Assembly: GCF_027579695.1 (NCBI RefSeq)
Contig: NC_083596.1
Location: 11,174,798-11,238,797, forward strand
Reading direction: 5' to 3'
Length of the DNA stretch: 64,000 nt
From: Neoarius graeffei
Lineage: Eukaryota > Chordata > Actinopteri > Siluriformes > Ariidae
Position numbers and translations under genes: made by a program. Under the pieces are notes generated by a model. The model was not told where the DNA came from, did not search any database, and saw only the letters and a list, made by a program, of their open reading frames with translations. Of the stretch, positions 54,712 to 64,000 are shown one piece after another. Positions within the stretch are counted from its first letter, which is position 1. Each line of letters begins with the position of its first letter.

Positions 54712-56140
54712 CAGTGGCGGCTGCTGGTTTTTAAAACAGGGGAAGCCCATTTTACGTATTCATCGTAAAACCTGTAGGCCGGATATCAAAGCATAGAAAG
54801 GTGTGCCCCATTAGCATAGTGAACTAGACAACCCTACCTAGTGGCAGAAAGTATTTTTGCTTGTACATTTCATGTTATAGTCTGGCTTGCCAGGCTAGTG
54901 CCTCATATCCTTAATCAAAAATATCAAACATCCAAAAATCACTGGCTATTCAACGAAGAGCCTTGAACATCATACCCTGATATGCAACACAGAGTCTTTA
55001 ACACAACACCCAGCTGTGCAACACATCCTTGAACATCTTCTGCAACACAGTCTGGAAATTCATAACCAGGTAGGCTATGCAACACACAGAACCTTGAATA
55101 TTATACCCAGGTATAACCTATAACACAGAGCCCACCATTCTCTTAACATTACTGAACAATATACACACTTCAGATCCATGAACATTATATGATGCACACT
55201 ATTTATGCACAAATTCTGCCCTCCGCTCCTTTTCCAGAAAATGGTCTGTGACCCTGTCATACCAGCTGGTTGTGCTTTCCAGAGACTTCACCAATTTCTG
55301 TTAGCAGCTAGCACTGCAGATCCCAATAAGGCTCAAGCTAGCCTACAACCAGATTGAACTACAAATGAAATAAATGAGTGAATTCACGAATGATCAAACT
55401 GATAGAATGGATGAAAGTCAACGGAGCACAACGAGTAATATTTACATTTATTTACAGAGTAATGTACAGAGACATCAATGAGAAGAAACGTTTATATGAA
55501 AAGAAATTTGGACAGCACTTTGGCACACGACTACACTTTCTCGACATCCGCTAGGGACTGACTGATCATACTTCCGTGTTCCTCGCCGACAGATCCGGCC
55601 CTCCTCATGTCTTTCAAACACTACCTCCAATAATCCTTCATCAGCCCGGCTTCTTGTCCCTCCCACTGTCTCGTTTAGTCCCAGAGAAGCCCGGCTTCCC
55701 TGGAAGTGACGATTTTGTCGATTTTAACCAATAACAACTAGCCGAAATTGGCTGTTCGGAGCCGTCTCATAGACTGCAACGGATACCCGGCTGCCAGCCA
55801 TAGAGCCCATTGAAATAAGAAGAAAGGTTACAGCGTGTTGCCAGATTGGGCTGTTTTAAATGCATTTTAGCGGGTTTTGAACATATTTTGGCTGGAAAAC
55901 GTCAGCAGTATCTGGCAACGCTGGTTACAGCCTGGCAGCAAAGGTGATTCTCGTAGCGAACTGCAAGTTCGTCAGACATCACTCAAATAAGTTACAGGAT
56001 AGTTATGAACGTAAATACAATCTTGGGCATATATTATGTTATTGTTTTAATGAGAATTCAACGTCATAGATGCCGCAGTTTGGGGAGAGAATTTTAGGGG
56101 AAGCTCGGCTTCCCTTGTTGTCTCTGAGAAATCGCCCCTG
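54712..56140. mobile_element. Non-autonomous hAT element, TSD ATTAGTAT
   Basis: ATTAGTAT flanks both sides exactly (54704-54711, 56141-56148). Ends CAGTGGCGGCTGCTGG and, on the opposite strand, CAGGGGCGATTTCTC. The subterminal 'ggggaagcccat' and 'aagctcggcttccc' fit a known fish hAT group. The 1429-bp body has no transposase and contains the foldback repeat at 55836-55923. Confidence 0.88.
55836..55923. repeat. Short foldback repeat (GTGTTGCCAGAT family), copy 2
   Basis: 'gtgttgccagattgggc' to 'cagtatctggcaac' with the 'gggttttgaacatattttgg' core; second copy of 3112-3224 with about 25 bp deleted. Confidence 0.8.
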
Positions 56141-56183
56141 ATTAGTATATTGTCCTACTTGCATGTAATTTTTACCTTAATAA

Positions 56184-56222
<39 letters not shown>
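56184..56222. repeat. (CTAT)n microsatellite
   Basis: About nine tetramers. Confidence 0.95.
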
Positions 56223-56224
56223 AT

Positions 56225-56798
56225 GAGGATGTGTTTTGATGGAGACAAATCTCTTCTATAAATCACCCGGGATCAGGACGTCTGCTGAATACACTCCTGT
56301 AAACGTCATAAAAATAAGCAATTAAACTTGACAGTATATTCCCGATTTAAAAGTGCAGTAATCCATGCAAATTATATGATTTGAAGTTGAGCAAGTCATT
56401 AATCAGTCTTTGTGCATAAATTTACACACACTCAAGAGGAACATGGGTACGATACGAACGATTTTCAGAATGTTCATGAATACCAAATTTCTTGAGTAGA
56501 TGCGCATGCTAACAATTTACAAATAAATCCATTTCATATCCAGCTTGATAAACGAGGACCAATGAGCCTATAAAATGTGTTCCTTTATATGACAATCACC
56601 CCTCCTGGAAAATAGCAATTTCAAGCCCTTATTTGATTACAACCATAACCATGTCTGCTGAGTGCTGCTTATGGCTGTGATTATTAATGTGATTGCATTT
56701 CAGTACTTCACAACAACAACAACAACCCATTGATCAAATTGAAATTCAATGCGAAGGGGAACTGCGTTTACTTCTGACACAAAGTCAGCATTTAATCC
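56225..56798. other. Unassigned sequence
   Basis: No feature apart from a short (CAA)n at 56710-56725. Confidence 0.5.
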
Positions 56799-56802
56799 TT
56801 AA

Positions 56803-58163
56803 AGCTCATAGGCAACGGTTTTAATTTTATGCACATTTGAAATTTTATGTTAAAACACCCTCTGTAATTTTCTTCTGGTCCCAAGAAGTATTGTTAATGA
56901 GTAATAATTAAAATAACTTAGCGCGGATCGCGGCGAATTTCTGTTCGGCTATTTTCGTGACCACTCGGCGCGTGACGTCATTTAAGACAAATAAACCGCT
57001 TGAGTTGAGTCCACTTCTGTTTACTTACATTGCCGTTCAGCTCGAGTGCAGACGTGCGTTCAGGAATTTCCAAAGAAAACCCCCATGCCTTATTATTATG
57101 CAATGAACTGTAACAACGGGACCGGTTCAGGAAGAAATTTTTACCTTTTACCGAGAGAGGAGACGAGGCAGAAAGTGTGGATTGGCTTTTTCCGGAAGAG
57201 GAGAAGAGGCGTAGCGAGAGGATTGGCTTTTTCCGAAAAAGGTGACGAGGCAGAGAGAGTAGATCGTGTGCGTGAAGCCAGAGGGTTGTTTTTCTGGAAG
57301 AGGAGACGAGGCGGAGAGAGTGGATTGTGCGCGTGAAACAAAATCAAGCAGTCAAAGAAGAAATGGACCAGCAACGCTCAAGCAAAAAGGAGAAGATTGG
57401 AGGTAAACATTTTTACTTTTGCTTGCAATTGACAAGTCAAGAATCCTGAGGGATCCTGTACAATCATTGTAGAAATGAGACAAAGGGATATTTCCTCGCT
57501 TAGAGTCGGCTGTAAATAGTATAATGCCGCGGATGGCAGGCTAATGTGGCCTACCGGCGCACTGTCAAGTAATCGTTACCGATATCCGCTAGGGAGGGCG
57601 GTTTAATTATTCTTCAAAAGGGCTCTTATTTAGTATTACGATGAAAGTAAGAATTTATCATAACTACCAGGATAAATCGTTTGGGCGCGAGTCTTGTTGG
57701 GTTCCGGGATCACCGCGATCAGAGTCAGCCGAGTCGCTGTCCGATTCCGAGGCCGCACGGTCAAACCAGTGAGCCACATTCAGGCCATAGGTTCATACAT
57801 ATATGGTTTCACCTCTTGATATTTAATTTGGAGAGTTCCTACTTCAAAATCGCTATCAGACATTTTACACAACCTCTCACAACCAAAGTCTGTACACGTG
57901 TGCTCGGTTCGCAGGTAAACACAGAGCTGCTCCCAGTCTGTTTGGCTTAAATGACGTCACGACGACGGTCCCCTGGCGGTGAAAGTGCACGTAAGTGAGA
58001 TGTAAACAAACCTTCGGAAATTGGGCAAAACAGTATATTTTAACCGTTTTATTCAATTTTAGGGTGCAAATTAGACACTAGGAAAATTTAATTTGCTTTT
58101 TGGGTCATTCTTCTAGACAAAGTTGATATTCTACATTTCATCTCCAGCCGTTGCTTATGACCT
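56803..58163 (+). mobile_element. TTAA-flanked Kolobok-like element with THAP-like exon, family D
   Basis: TTAA at 56799-56802 and 58164-58167. Ends AGCTCATAGGCAACGG and, on the opposite strand, AGGTCATAAGCAACGG match at 14 of 16. The 1361-bp body has a THAP-like first exon with a donor, then non-coding sequence. It is unrelated in body to families A-C, so it is a fourth lineage in this window. Confidence 0.82.
57085..57402 (+). pseudogene. THAP-like zinc-finger exon with internal tandem duplication
   Basis: Frame MPYYYAMNCNNGTGSGRNFY then LLPREETRQKVWIGFF resembles the THAP start (usually CxxxxC-N...F..(F/L)P.....R..W). A Tyr sits where the first Cys is expected. After W the DNA repeats: the segment encoding 'W(I)GFFRKRRRG' recurs at 57181, about 57223 and about 57286. 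The exon could end at GGAG|GTAAAC (57402/57403). The original THAP C-terminal half is not identifiable. Confidence 0.55.
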
Positions 58164-58189
58164 TTAAGTGCTTGTTTTTCACTGAAGGC

Positions 58190-58490
58190 ATAAACTGAAG
58201 TTTATGAGCAAACTCACTCACTCACTTCTTCCAGCTTGTACGGGGTCACTGCCATGTCACAGGTCATACTAACTGGAGTTTAGTTTTACACTGGATACCC
58301 TTCCTGCCACAACCCTCCCATTTCCAGGCTTGGGAAACAACCATTCACACCTACGGGCAATTTAGAGAAGTCTTTGGACTGTGGGGGAAACCGGAGTGCC
58401 CGGAGGAAACCCACACAGACACATGGGCAAACTCCACACAGAAAAGCCCCCACTAGCCTCAAACCCAGAGCCGACAATGCCAACCACTGC
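58190..58490 (-). repeat. Diverged SINE relative, copy 8
   Basis: 'ttcacacctacgggcaattt', 'gtctttggactgtgggggaa' and 'cccggaggaaacccacacag' match the main SINE body, but the tail is different ('cttccagcttgtacggggtc'). An older or different subfamily. Confidence 0.75.
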
Positions 58491-58499
58491 CTTTTTTTT

Positions 58500-59669
58500 T
58501 TTTTTTGCTTTTCAGTATGGCACGTTGTCCTCATGTCTTCACAAATGAACAGAAATACTGTCTGGCTACATTTTTCTCCTGCTGTGCACCATTTTTCTCT
58601 CTGGCACAGAATCTTCTCCTTCTAAAAACACACTATCAAACTTAGGACCAGAAACACAACCTTCTGCCCCTCCTTGAAATCTCTTCACATTAACTTAGTC
58701 TTTTTATTCAAGAGATACAGGATTTTTCAGGACTATTTTTAAATCTTACAGATTTTCTGCATCTAGTTTGGGTTGTCTTTTGACTTACAAACTGTATAAT
58801 CAAAAATAAAATCATGAAACTAAGGATAATAAAAGGAAGCCAACAGATTTACAACCTTCAGTAATGAACAATAATTGTGATTATCTTGAGTTTTATAACT
58901 GAATGTTATATTGACGCACTTACACGGCCCCTCCTTTTCAGCCTTTGTTTTAGTATTTATCTTGTTTTAAAATCCTTAATAACAAAAAAAACAGCTCATG
59001 TTTATTAGTCTGTAACACATACCCTGCACATCTGGGCGCTTTTCTTTAAAAAAAAATAAACACAGCTGTAGCTCTGCAACTTTACTGCATTTGAATTAGT
59101 CACAGCTAAGCTAGTTATAGCAACAGAAATCGCTAATAAAACCAACTACATTTGCAAATAAAAAATAAACCTTACCGAATGAGATAATACATCCTGGAAA
59201 CGTAAACGTCACATTTTCGATATCTGCATCAACGCTGATAAATAAGCTAAGAAACAGAACAGGTAGAATAATCAATATAGCATAGGGATAAGTTATTACG
59301 CGCCGTCGCAGAATGATGACGTTGTACGGTAACCGATATGGCCACAAAGCTTACAGCCTTTCAAAGTAAACCCAGTGGTGCAGTTCACACAAACTTGCTT
59401 TCTTGCACGAGTGCACACTTTTGAGAAAAGCCCAGTGAAGACAAGACCAACGGCGAGAGTAAGGTCACACTTTAGTGTTATTTATTTATATTTTAAATGA
59501 CATAGGAATAATATTTAATATTTTTAATGCGTTTTGTTTGTTTGTGTGTTGTTTTCACACACACAAAAAAAACCCAGCACCATTACAATAATCTGACTTT
59601 TATTGAGCAAAATTAGGTCTAAAGTATTAACCTTAGATTAATAGAGCTATGATAAAGTGTTAAGATGAG

Positions 59670-59716
<47 letters not shown>

Positions 59717-59767
59717 CTTGATCATTCAACAATATGTCCAGATGATCAGCTAGAAATCTTTTATTGA

Positions 59768-59817
<50 letters not shown>

Positions 59818-60057
59818 CTTTATAATACTTTATTGAAAAAATACAAAGGTACAAAACCACTATAGCAACATCATCACGTTATCATCATTAAATATAGGGA
59901 AGAACAGAGAAATTATTAAAGGAAACAATCTGATTTTTTTTTTAATCTAGTATAAACAACTTATAATACAAAATTGAAAATAAATTATGGAGGAAATGCT
60001 GGAGTTAAAGATGTCCATGGATAGAAAGGAAAAAAGAAAAGCAAGTAAACAAACAAG

Positions 60058-60088
<31 letters not shown>
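58500..60088. other. AT-rich intergenic sequence with microsatellites
   Basis: (TTA)n at 59673-59715, (TTTC)n at 59769-59817 and (TAA)n at 60058-60090. The 78-codon frame at 59111-59347 has a hydrophobic stretch but no recognised homology. No gene was identified. Confidence 0.55.
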
Positions 60089-60090
<2 letters not shown>

Positions 60091-60465
60091 GGGGCGGCAC
60101 AGTGGTGTAGTGGTTAGCGCTGTCGCCTCACAGCAAGAAGGTCCGGGTTCGAGCCCCGGGGCCGGCGAGGGCCTTTCTGTGTGGAGTTTGCATGTTCTCC
60201 CCGTGTCCGCGTGGGTTTCCTCCGGGTGCTCCGGTTTCCCCCACAGTCCAAAGACATGCAGGTTAGGTTAACTGGTGACTCTAAATTGACCGTAGGTGTG
60301 AATGTGAGTGTGAATGGTTGTCTGTGTCTATGTGTCAGCCCTGTGATGACCTGGCGACTTGTCCAGGGTGTACCCCGCCTTTCACCCGTAGTCAGCTGGG
60401 ATAGGCTCCAGCTTGCCTGCGACCCTGTAGAAGGATAAAGCGGCTAGAGATAATGAGATGAGATA
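60091..60465 (+). repeat. tRNA-derived SINE, copy 9
   Basis: Full-length SINE inserted at the end of a (TAA)n tract; the tract resumes after it ('ataataataata'). Confidence 0.95.
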
Positions 60466-60771
60466 ATAATAATAGAACCATACAAACATACAAGAGGAAA
60501 CAGTTTCATCTCATTTAGTTAATTCAGTGGGAAAATGTTTTAAAATCCTTCTGCTTTTGCTCCTTTTATAGATGTCAAGGATCTTAGGTATAATTTAAAT
60601 TCGTTCAAGAAAGAAACAAATTCGGGGGATTTGTTGATATTGTTTCACTTGTGAGCAAAGCAAGAAGAGTGTGAAAAGTTTAAGAAATCTGGTGAAATTT
60701 TATCTTAAAAGATGCCTGTGGCATATTGTTAGAGTTTATTATTATTATTATTATTATTATTTTAAATTATC
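60466..60771. other. Spacer between SINEs
   Basis: AT-rich with (TTA)n at about 60737-60760. Nothing else recognised. Confidence 0.5.
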
Positions 60772-61007
60772 TGATGGCGGTTGGGCGGCACGGTGGTGTA
60801 ATGGTTAGCACTGTCGCCTCACAGCAAGAAGGTCCTGGAGTTTGCATGTTCTCCCCGTGTCCGCGTGGGTTTCCTCCGGGTGCTCCGGTTTTCCCCACAG
60901 TCCAAAGACATGCAGGTTAGGTTAACTGGTGACTCTAAATTGACCGTAGGTGTGAATGTGAGTGCGAATGGTTGTGTGTCAGCCCTGTGATGACCTGGCA
61001 ACTTGTC

Positions 61008-62611
61008 GTGGTGCTTGAAAGTTTGTGAACCCTTTAGAATTTTCTATATTTCTGCATAAATATGACCTAAAACATCATCAGATTTCCACACAAGTCCTAA
61101 AAGTAGATAAAGAGAACCCAGTTAAACAAATGAGACAAAAATATTATACTTGGTCATTTATTTATTGAGGAAAATGATCCAATATTACATATCTGTGAGT
61201 GGCAAAAGTATGTGAACCTCTAGGATTAGCAGTTAATTTGAAGGTGAAATTAGTGTCAGGTGTTTTCAATCAATGGGATGATAATCAGGTGTGAGTGGGC
61301 ACCCTGTTTTATTTAAAGAACAGGGATCTATCAAAGTCTGATCTTCACAACATGTTTGTGGAAGTGTATTATGGCACGAACAAAGGAGATTTCTAAGGAG
61401 CTCAGAAAAAGCATTGTTCATGCTCATCAGGCTGGAAAAGGTTACAAAACCATCTCTAAAGAGTTTGGACTCCACCAATCCACAGTCCATTGTGTACAAA
61501 TGGAGGAAATTCAAGACCATTGTTACCCTCCCCAGGAGTGGTTGACCAACAAAGATCATTCCAAGAGCAAGGCATGGAATAGTCGGTGAGGTCACAAAGG
61601 ACCCCAGGGTAACTTCTAAGCAACTGAATGCCTCTCTCACATTGGCTAATGTTAATGTTCATGAGTTCACCATCAGGAGAACACTGAACAACAATGGTGT
61701 GCATGGCAGGGTTGCATGGAGAAAGCCACTGCTCTCCAAAAAGAACATTGCTGCTCGTCTGCAGTTTGCTAAAGATCACGTGGACAAGCCAGAAGGCTAT
61801 TGGGAAAATGTTTTGTGGACGGATGAGACCAAAATAGAACTTTTTGGTTTAAATGAGAAGCGTTATGTTTGGAGAAAGGAAAACACTGCATTCCAGCATA
61901 AGAACCTTATCCCATCTATGAAACATGGTGGTGGTAGTATCATGGTTTGGGCCTGTTTTGCTGCATCTGGGCCAGGGCAGCTTGCCATCATTGATGGAAC
62001 AATGAATTCTGAATTATACCAGCGAATTCTAAAGGAAAATGTCAGGACATCTGTCCATGAACTGAGTCTCAAGAGAAGGTGGGTCATGCAGCAAGACAAC
62101 AACCCGAAGCACACAAGTCGTTCTACCAAAGAATGATTAAAGAAGAATAAAGTGAATGTTTTGGAATGGCCAAGTCAAAGTCCTGACCTTAATCCAATCG
62201 AAATGTTGTGGAAGGACCTGAAGCGAGCAGTTCATGTGAGGAAACCCACCAACATCCCAGAGTTGAAGCTGTTCTGTATGGAGGAACGGGCTAAAATTCC
62301 TCCAAGCCGGTGTGCAGGACTGATCAACAGTTACCGCAAAGTACGTTTAGTTGCAGTTATTGCTGCACAAGGGGGTCACACCAGATACTGAAAGCAAAGG
62401 TTCACATACTTTTGCCACTCACAGATATGTAATATTGGATCATTTTCCTCAATAAATAAATGACCAAGTATAATATTTTTGTCTCATTTGTTTAACTGGG
62501 TTCTCTTTATCTACTTTTAGGACTTGTGTGAAAAGCTGATGATATTTTAGGTCATATTTATGCAAAAATATAGAAAATTCTAAAGGGTTCACAAACTTTC
62601 AAGCACCACTG
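61008..62611 (+). mobile_element. Tc1/mariner element, nearly full length
   Basis: Ends 'gtggtgcttgaaagtttgtg' and the complementary 'cacaaactttcaagcaccac' with long imperfect inverted repeats of about 100 bp. The right end has CACTG|TA. The left has lost the outermost bases (reads GTC instead of TACA). 1604 bp with a single transposase gene. Confidence 0.93.
61371..62391 (+). pseudogene. Tc1 (DD34E) transposase, recently inactivated
   Basis: Starts MARTKEISKELRKSIVHAHQ (helix-turn-helix with KTISKEFGLHQSTV). A frameshift near 61497 loses the second HTH frame. The frame is regained in TLANVNVHEFTIRRTLNNNG, followed by VLWTDETKIELFG (first catalytic D), GGGSIMVWACF, QQDNNPKHTS (second D present; the next D is N) and a TGA at 62134-62136 where the family has W. 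SPDLNPIEMLWKDL (catalytic E) follows, and the protein ends GGHTRY at 62391. Catalytic residues survive, so decay is young. Confidence 0.92.
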
Positions 62612-62704
62612 TAGTCAGCTGGGATAGGCTCCAGCTTGCCTGCGACCCTGCAGAAAAGGATAAGCAGCTACAGATAATGGACGGATGGATGGTGATGGCG
62701 GTTC

Positions 62705-62935
62705 AGATCACGATCAGTGACTTACTGTTGTAGTTGTTATAGTTATAATAAAGTTATTATTATATATACTGTACATGACTAGTCACTTGAAATGAATGCA
62801 TTAAGAAAGGCATGTATTATTTTTAAACATATACAGCACTGTGCAGCACATGTAAAGAAATGCTGTCGAGCAAAGATGCCTTCAGAAACGACCTTTTAAG
62901 AATGAAATTAAATGTTTCTTCATTCAAAAACACTC
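62705..62935. other. Spacer
   Basis: AT-rich, no recognised feature. Confidence 0.5.
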
Positions 62936-62939
62936 TACT

Positions 62940-63303
62940 ATAAAGAGCAGTAAACAGTGACAAATGAAGCAGAGTCGATATTTGAAGTGATGATGCGTTA
63001 CTTAAAAAAAAAAAATCTCAGGAACAGTGAGTGCAGTTTTCCGAGCTGTAGGTTTGACTGAGCATCTTCCAGAACCAGCTCCAGTTCTTCTGGACACTTT
63101 GACGGTCACACTCGCTTCTTAATTTTGCACCAAAACCCAGCAGCCTTCATTATGATTTCTTTTTTAATCTGAAAAGTGCGCTCGTGTGTGTGTAATATGC
63201 TGCTCAGATACAAACTTTTTTTTTTCCTGTAACGTTTAATTTTGTGCTGGAAAAAAACCGAACGTTTGGAACTCTAAAATGTTTTTGTGTTGTTGATTCG
63301 AAA
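62940..63303 (-). mobile_element. Tc1-type non-autonomous element (ACAGTACTGTG family), copy 3, partial
   Basis: 'agaaccagctccagttcttc' and 'accaaaacccagcagccttc' match 51295-51842 in the same orientation. Its right end is interrupted by the next SINE, with 'gattcgaaat' / 'gattcgataat' as target duplication. Confidence 0.7.
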
Positions 63304-63304
63304 T

Positions 63305-63677
63305 GGGGCGGCACGGTGGTGTAGTGGTTAGCGCTGTCGCCTCACAGCAAGAAGGTCCTGGGTTCGAGCCCCGGGGCCGGCGAGGGCCTTTCTGTGTGGA
63401 GTTTGCATGTTCTCCCCGTGTCCGCGTGGGTTTCCTCCGGGTGCTCCGGTTTCCCCCACAGTCCAAAGACATGCAGGTTAGGTTAACTGGTGACTCTAAA
63501 TTGACCGTAGGTGTGAATGTGAGTGTGAATGGTTGTCTGTGTCTATGTGTCAGCCCTGTGATGACCTGGCGACTTGTCCAGGGTGTACCCCGCCTTTCGC
63601 CCGTAGTCAGCTGGGATAGGCTCCAGCTTGCCTGCGACCCTGTAGAAGGATAAAGCGGCTAGAGATAATGAGATGAG
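63305..63677 (+). repeat. tRNA-derived SINE, copy 11
   Basis: Full-length, with 'ggtcctgggttcgagccccg' and the tail variant 'ccctgtagaaggataaagcg' (a 3-bp loss shared with 60091-60465, marking one subfamily). Confidence 0.96.
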
Positions 63678-63693
63678 AGATGATTCGATAATA

Positions 63694-64000
63694 GGGCGGC
63701 ACGGTGGTGTAGTGGTTAGCGCTGTCGCCTCACAGCAAGAAGGTCCTGGGTTCGAGCCCCGGGGCCGGCGAGGGCCTTTCTGTGCGGAGTTTGCATGTTC
63801 TCCCCGTGTCCGCGTGGGTTTCCTCCGGGTGCTCCGGTTTCCCCCACAGTCCAAAGACATGCAGGTTAGGTTAACCGGTGACTCTAAATTGACCGTAGGT
63901 GTGAATGTGAGTGTGAATGGTTGTCTGTGTCTATGTGTCGCCCTGTGATGACCTGGCGACTTGTCCAGGGTGTACCCCGCCTCTCGCCCATAGTCAGCTG
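63694..64000 (+). repeat. tRNA-derived SINE, copy 12, cut by window end
   Basis: Begins 16 bp after copy 11 and shares its 'ggtcctgggttcgagccccg' variant. Truncated at 64000. Confidence 0.96.

Larger units (their letters stand above)
60783..62692 (+). repeat. tRNA-derived SINE, copy 10, split by a Tc1 element
   Basis: An 11-bp target duplication TGATGGCGGTT brackets the SINE (60772-60782, 62693-62703). The SINE lacks the B-box segment near 60835 and about 27 bp at the Tc1 insertion point ('cttgtc' joins 'gtcagctg'). Confidence 0.92.

Overview
This window looks like a teleost fish nuclear genome, probably from an otophysan or catfish-like lineage. The evidence is two single-copy vertebrate genes in conserved order, many copies of one tRNA-derived SINE of the fish Mermaid/Merman type, and a dense mix of fish DNA transposons (hAT, Tc1/mariner, Harbinger-like, TTAA-flanked Kolobok-like). 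Species cannot be fixed from sequence alone. There is no operon structure, CRISPR array, rRNA or bona fide tRNA gene.

Two host genes were recognised, both on the minus strand. TPRN (taperin) is represented by its large first coding exon at 44559-46478; later exons were not found. TMEM203 is an intact single-exon gene at 49741-50154. The same two genes are neighbours in human (9q34.3), so this is old microsynteny. The interval between them holds a LINE RNase H remnant, a good CTCF-like motif and otherwise plain intergenic DNA. Six GC/KLF-type boxes lie in tandem just upstream of TPRN.

Almost everything else is repeats, often nested. 0-14 kb: Harbinger-like and hAT non-autonomous elements, a decayed Tc1, SINEs, and the left copy of a 2.7-kb block that recurs inverted at 41.2-43.9 kb. 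That block carries the same SINE, solo LTR and Kolobok-like insertion in both places, so it is a segmental duplication. 14.5-22.2 kb: a non-LTR retrotransposon split by a 5.9-kb Ac-like hAT element with a perfect 8-bp target duplication; three further elements sit inside that hAT. 24.2-25.6 kb: a 1.4-kb purine-rich simple-repeat tract. 26-44 kb: TTAA-flanked elements with THAP-type zinc-finger fragments, an interrupted SINE, LINE tails, a Tc1-type element, an ISL2EU-like/LINE composite and a 76-bp minisatellite. 50-64 kb: more TTAA elements, three hAT or Harbinger-like elements, a Tc1 copy inside a SINE, and two SINEs in near tandem at the right edge.

The most notable theme is that short non-autonomous elements from unrelated superfamilies have kept an N-terminal, DNA-binding or interaction coding exon of their parent transposase (THAP, BED, Myb/SANT-like, a PCNA-box peptide), several ending at a plausible splice donor. 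I saw no convincing new enzymatic or defence system.
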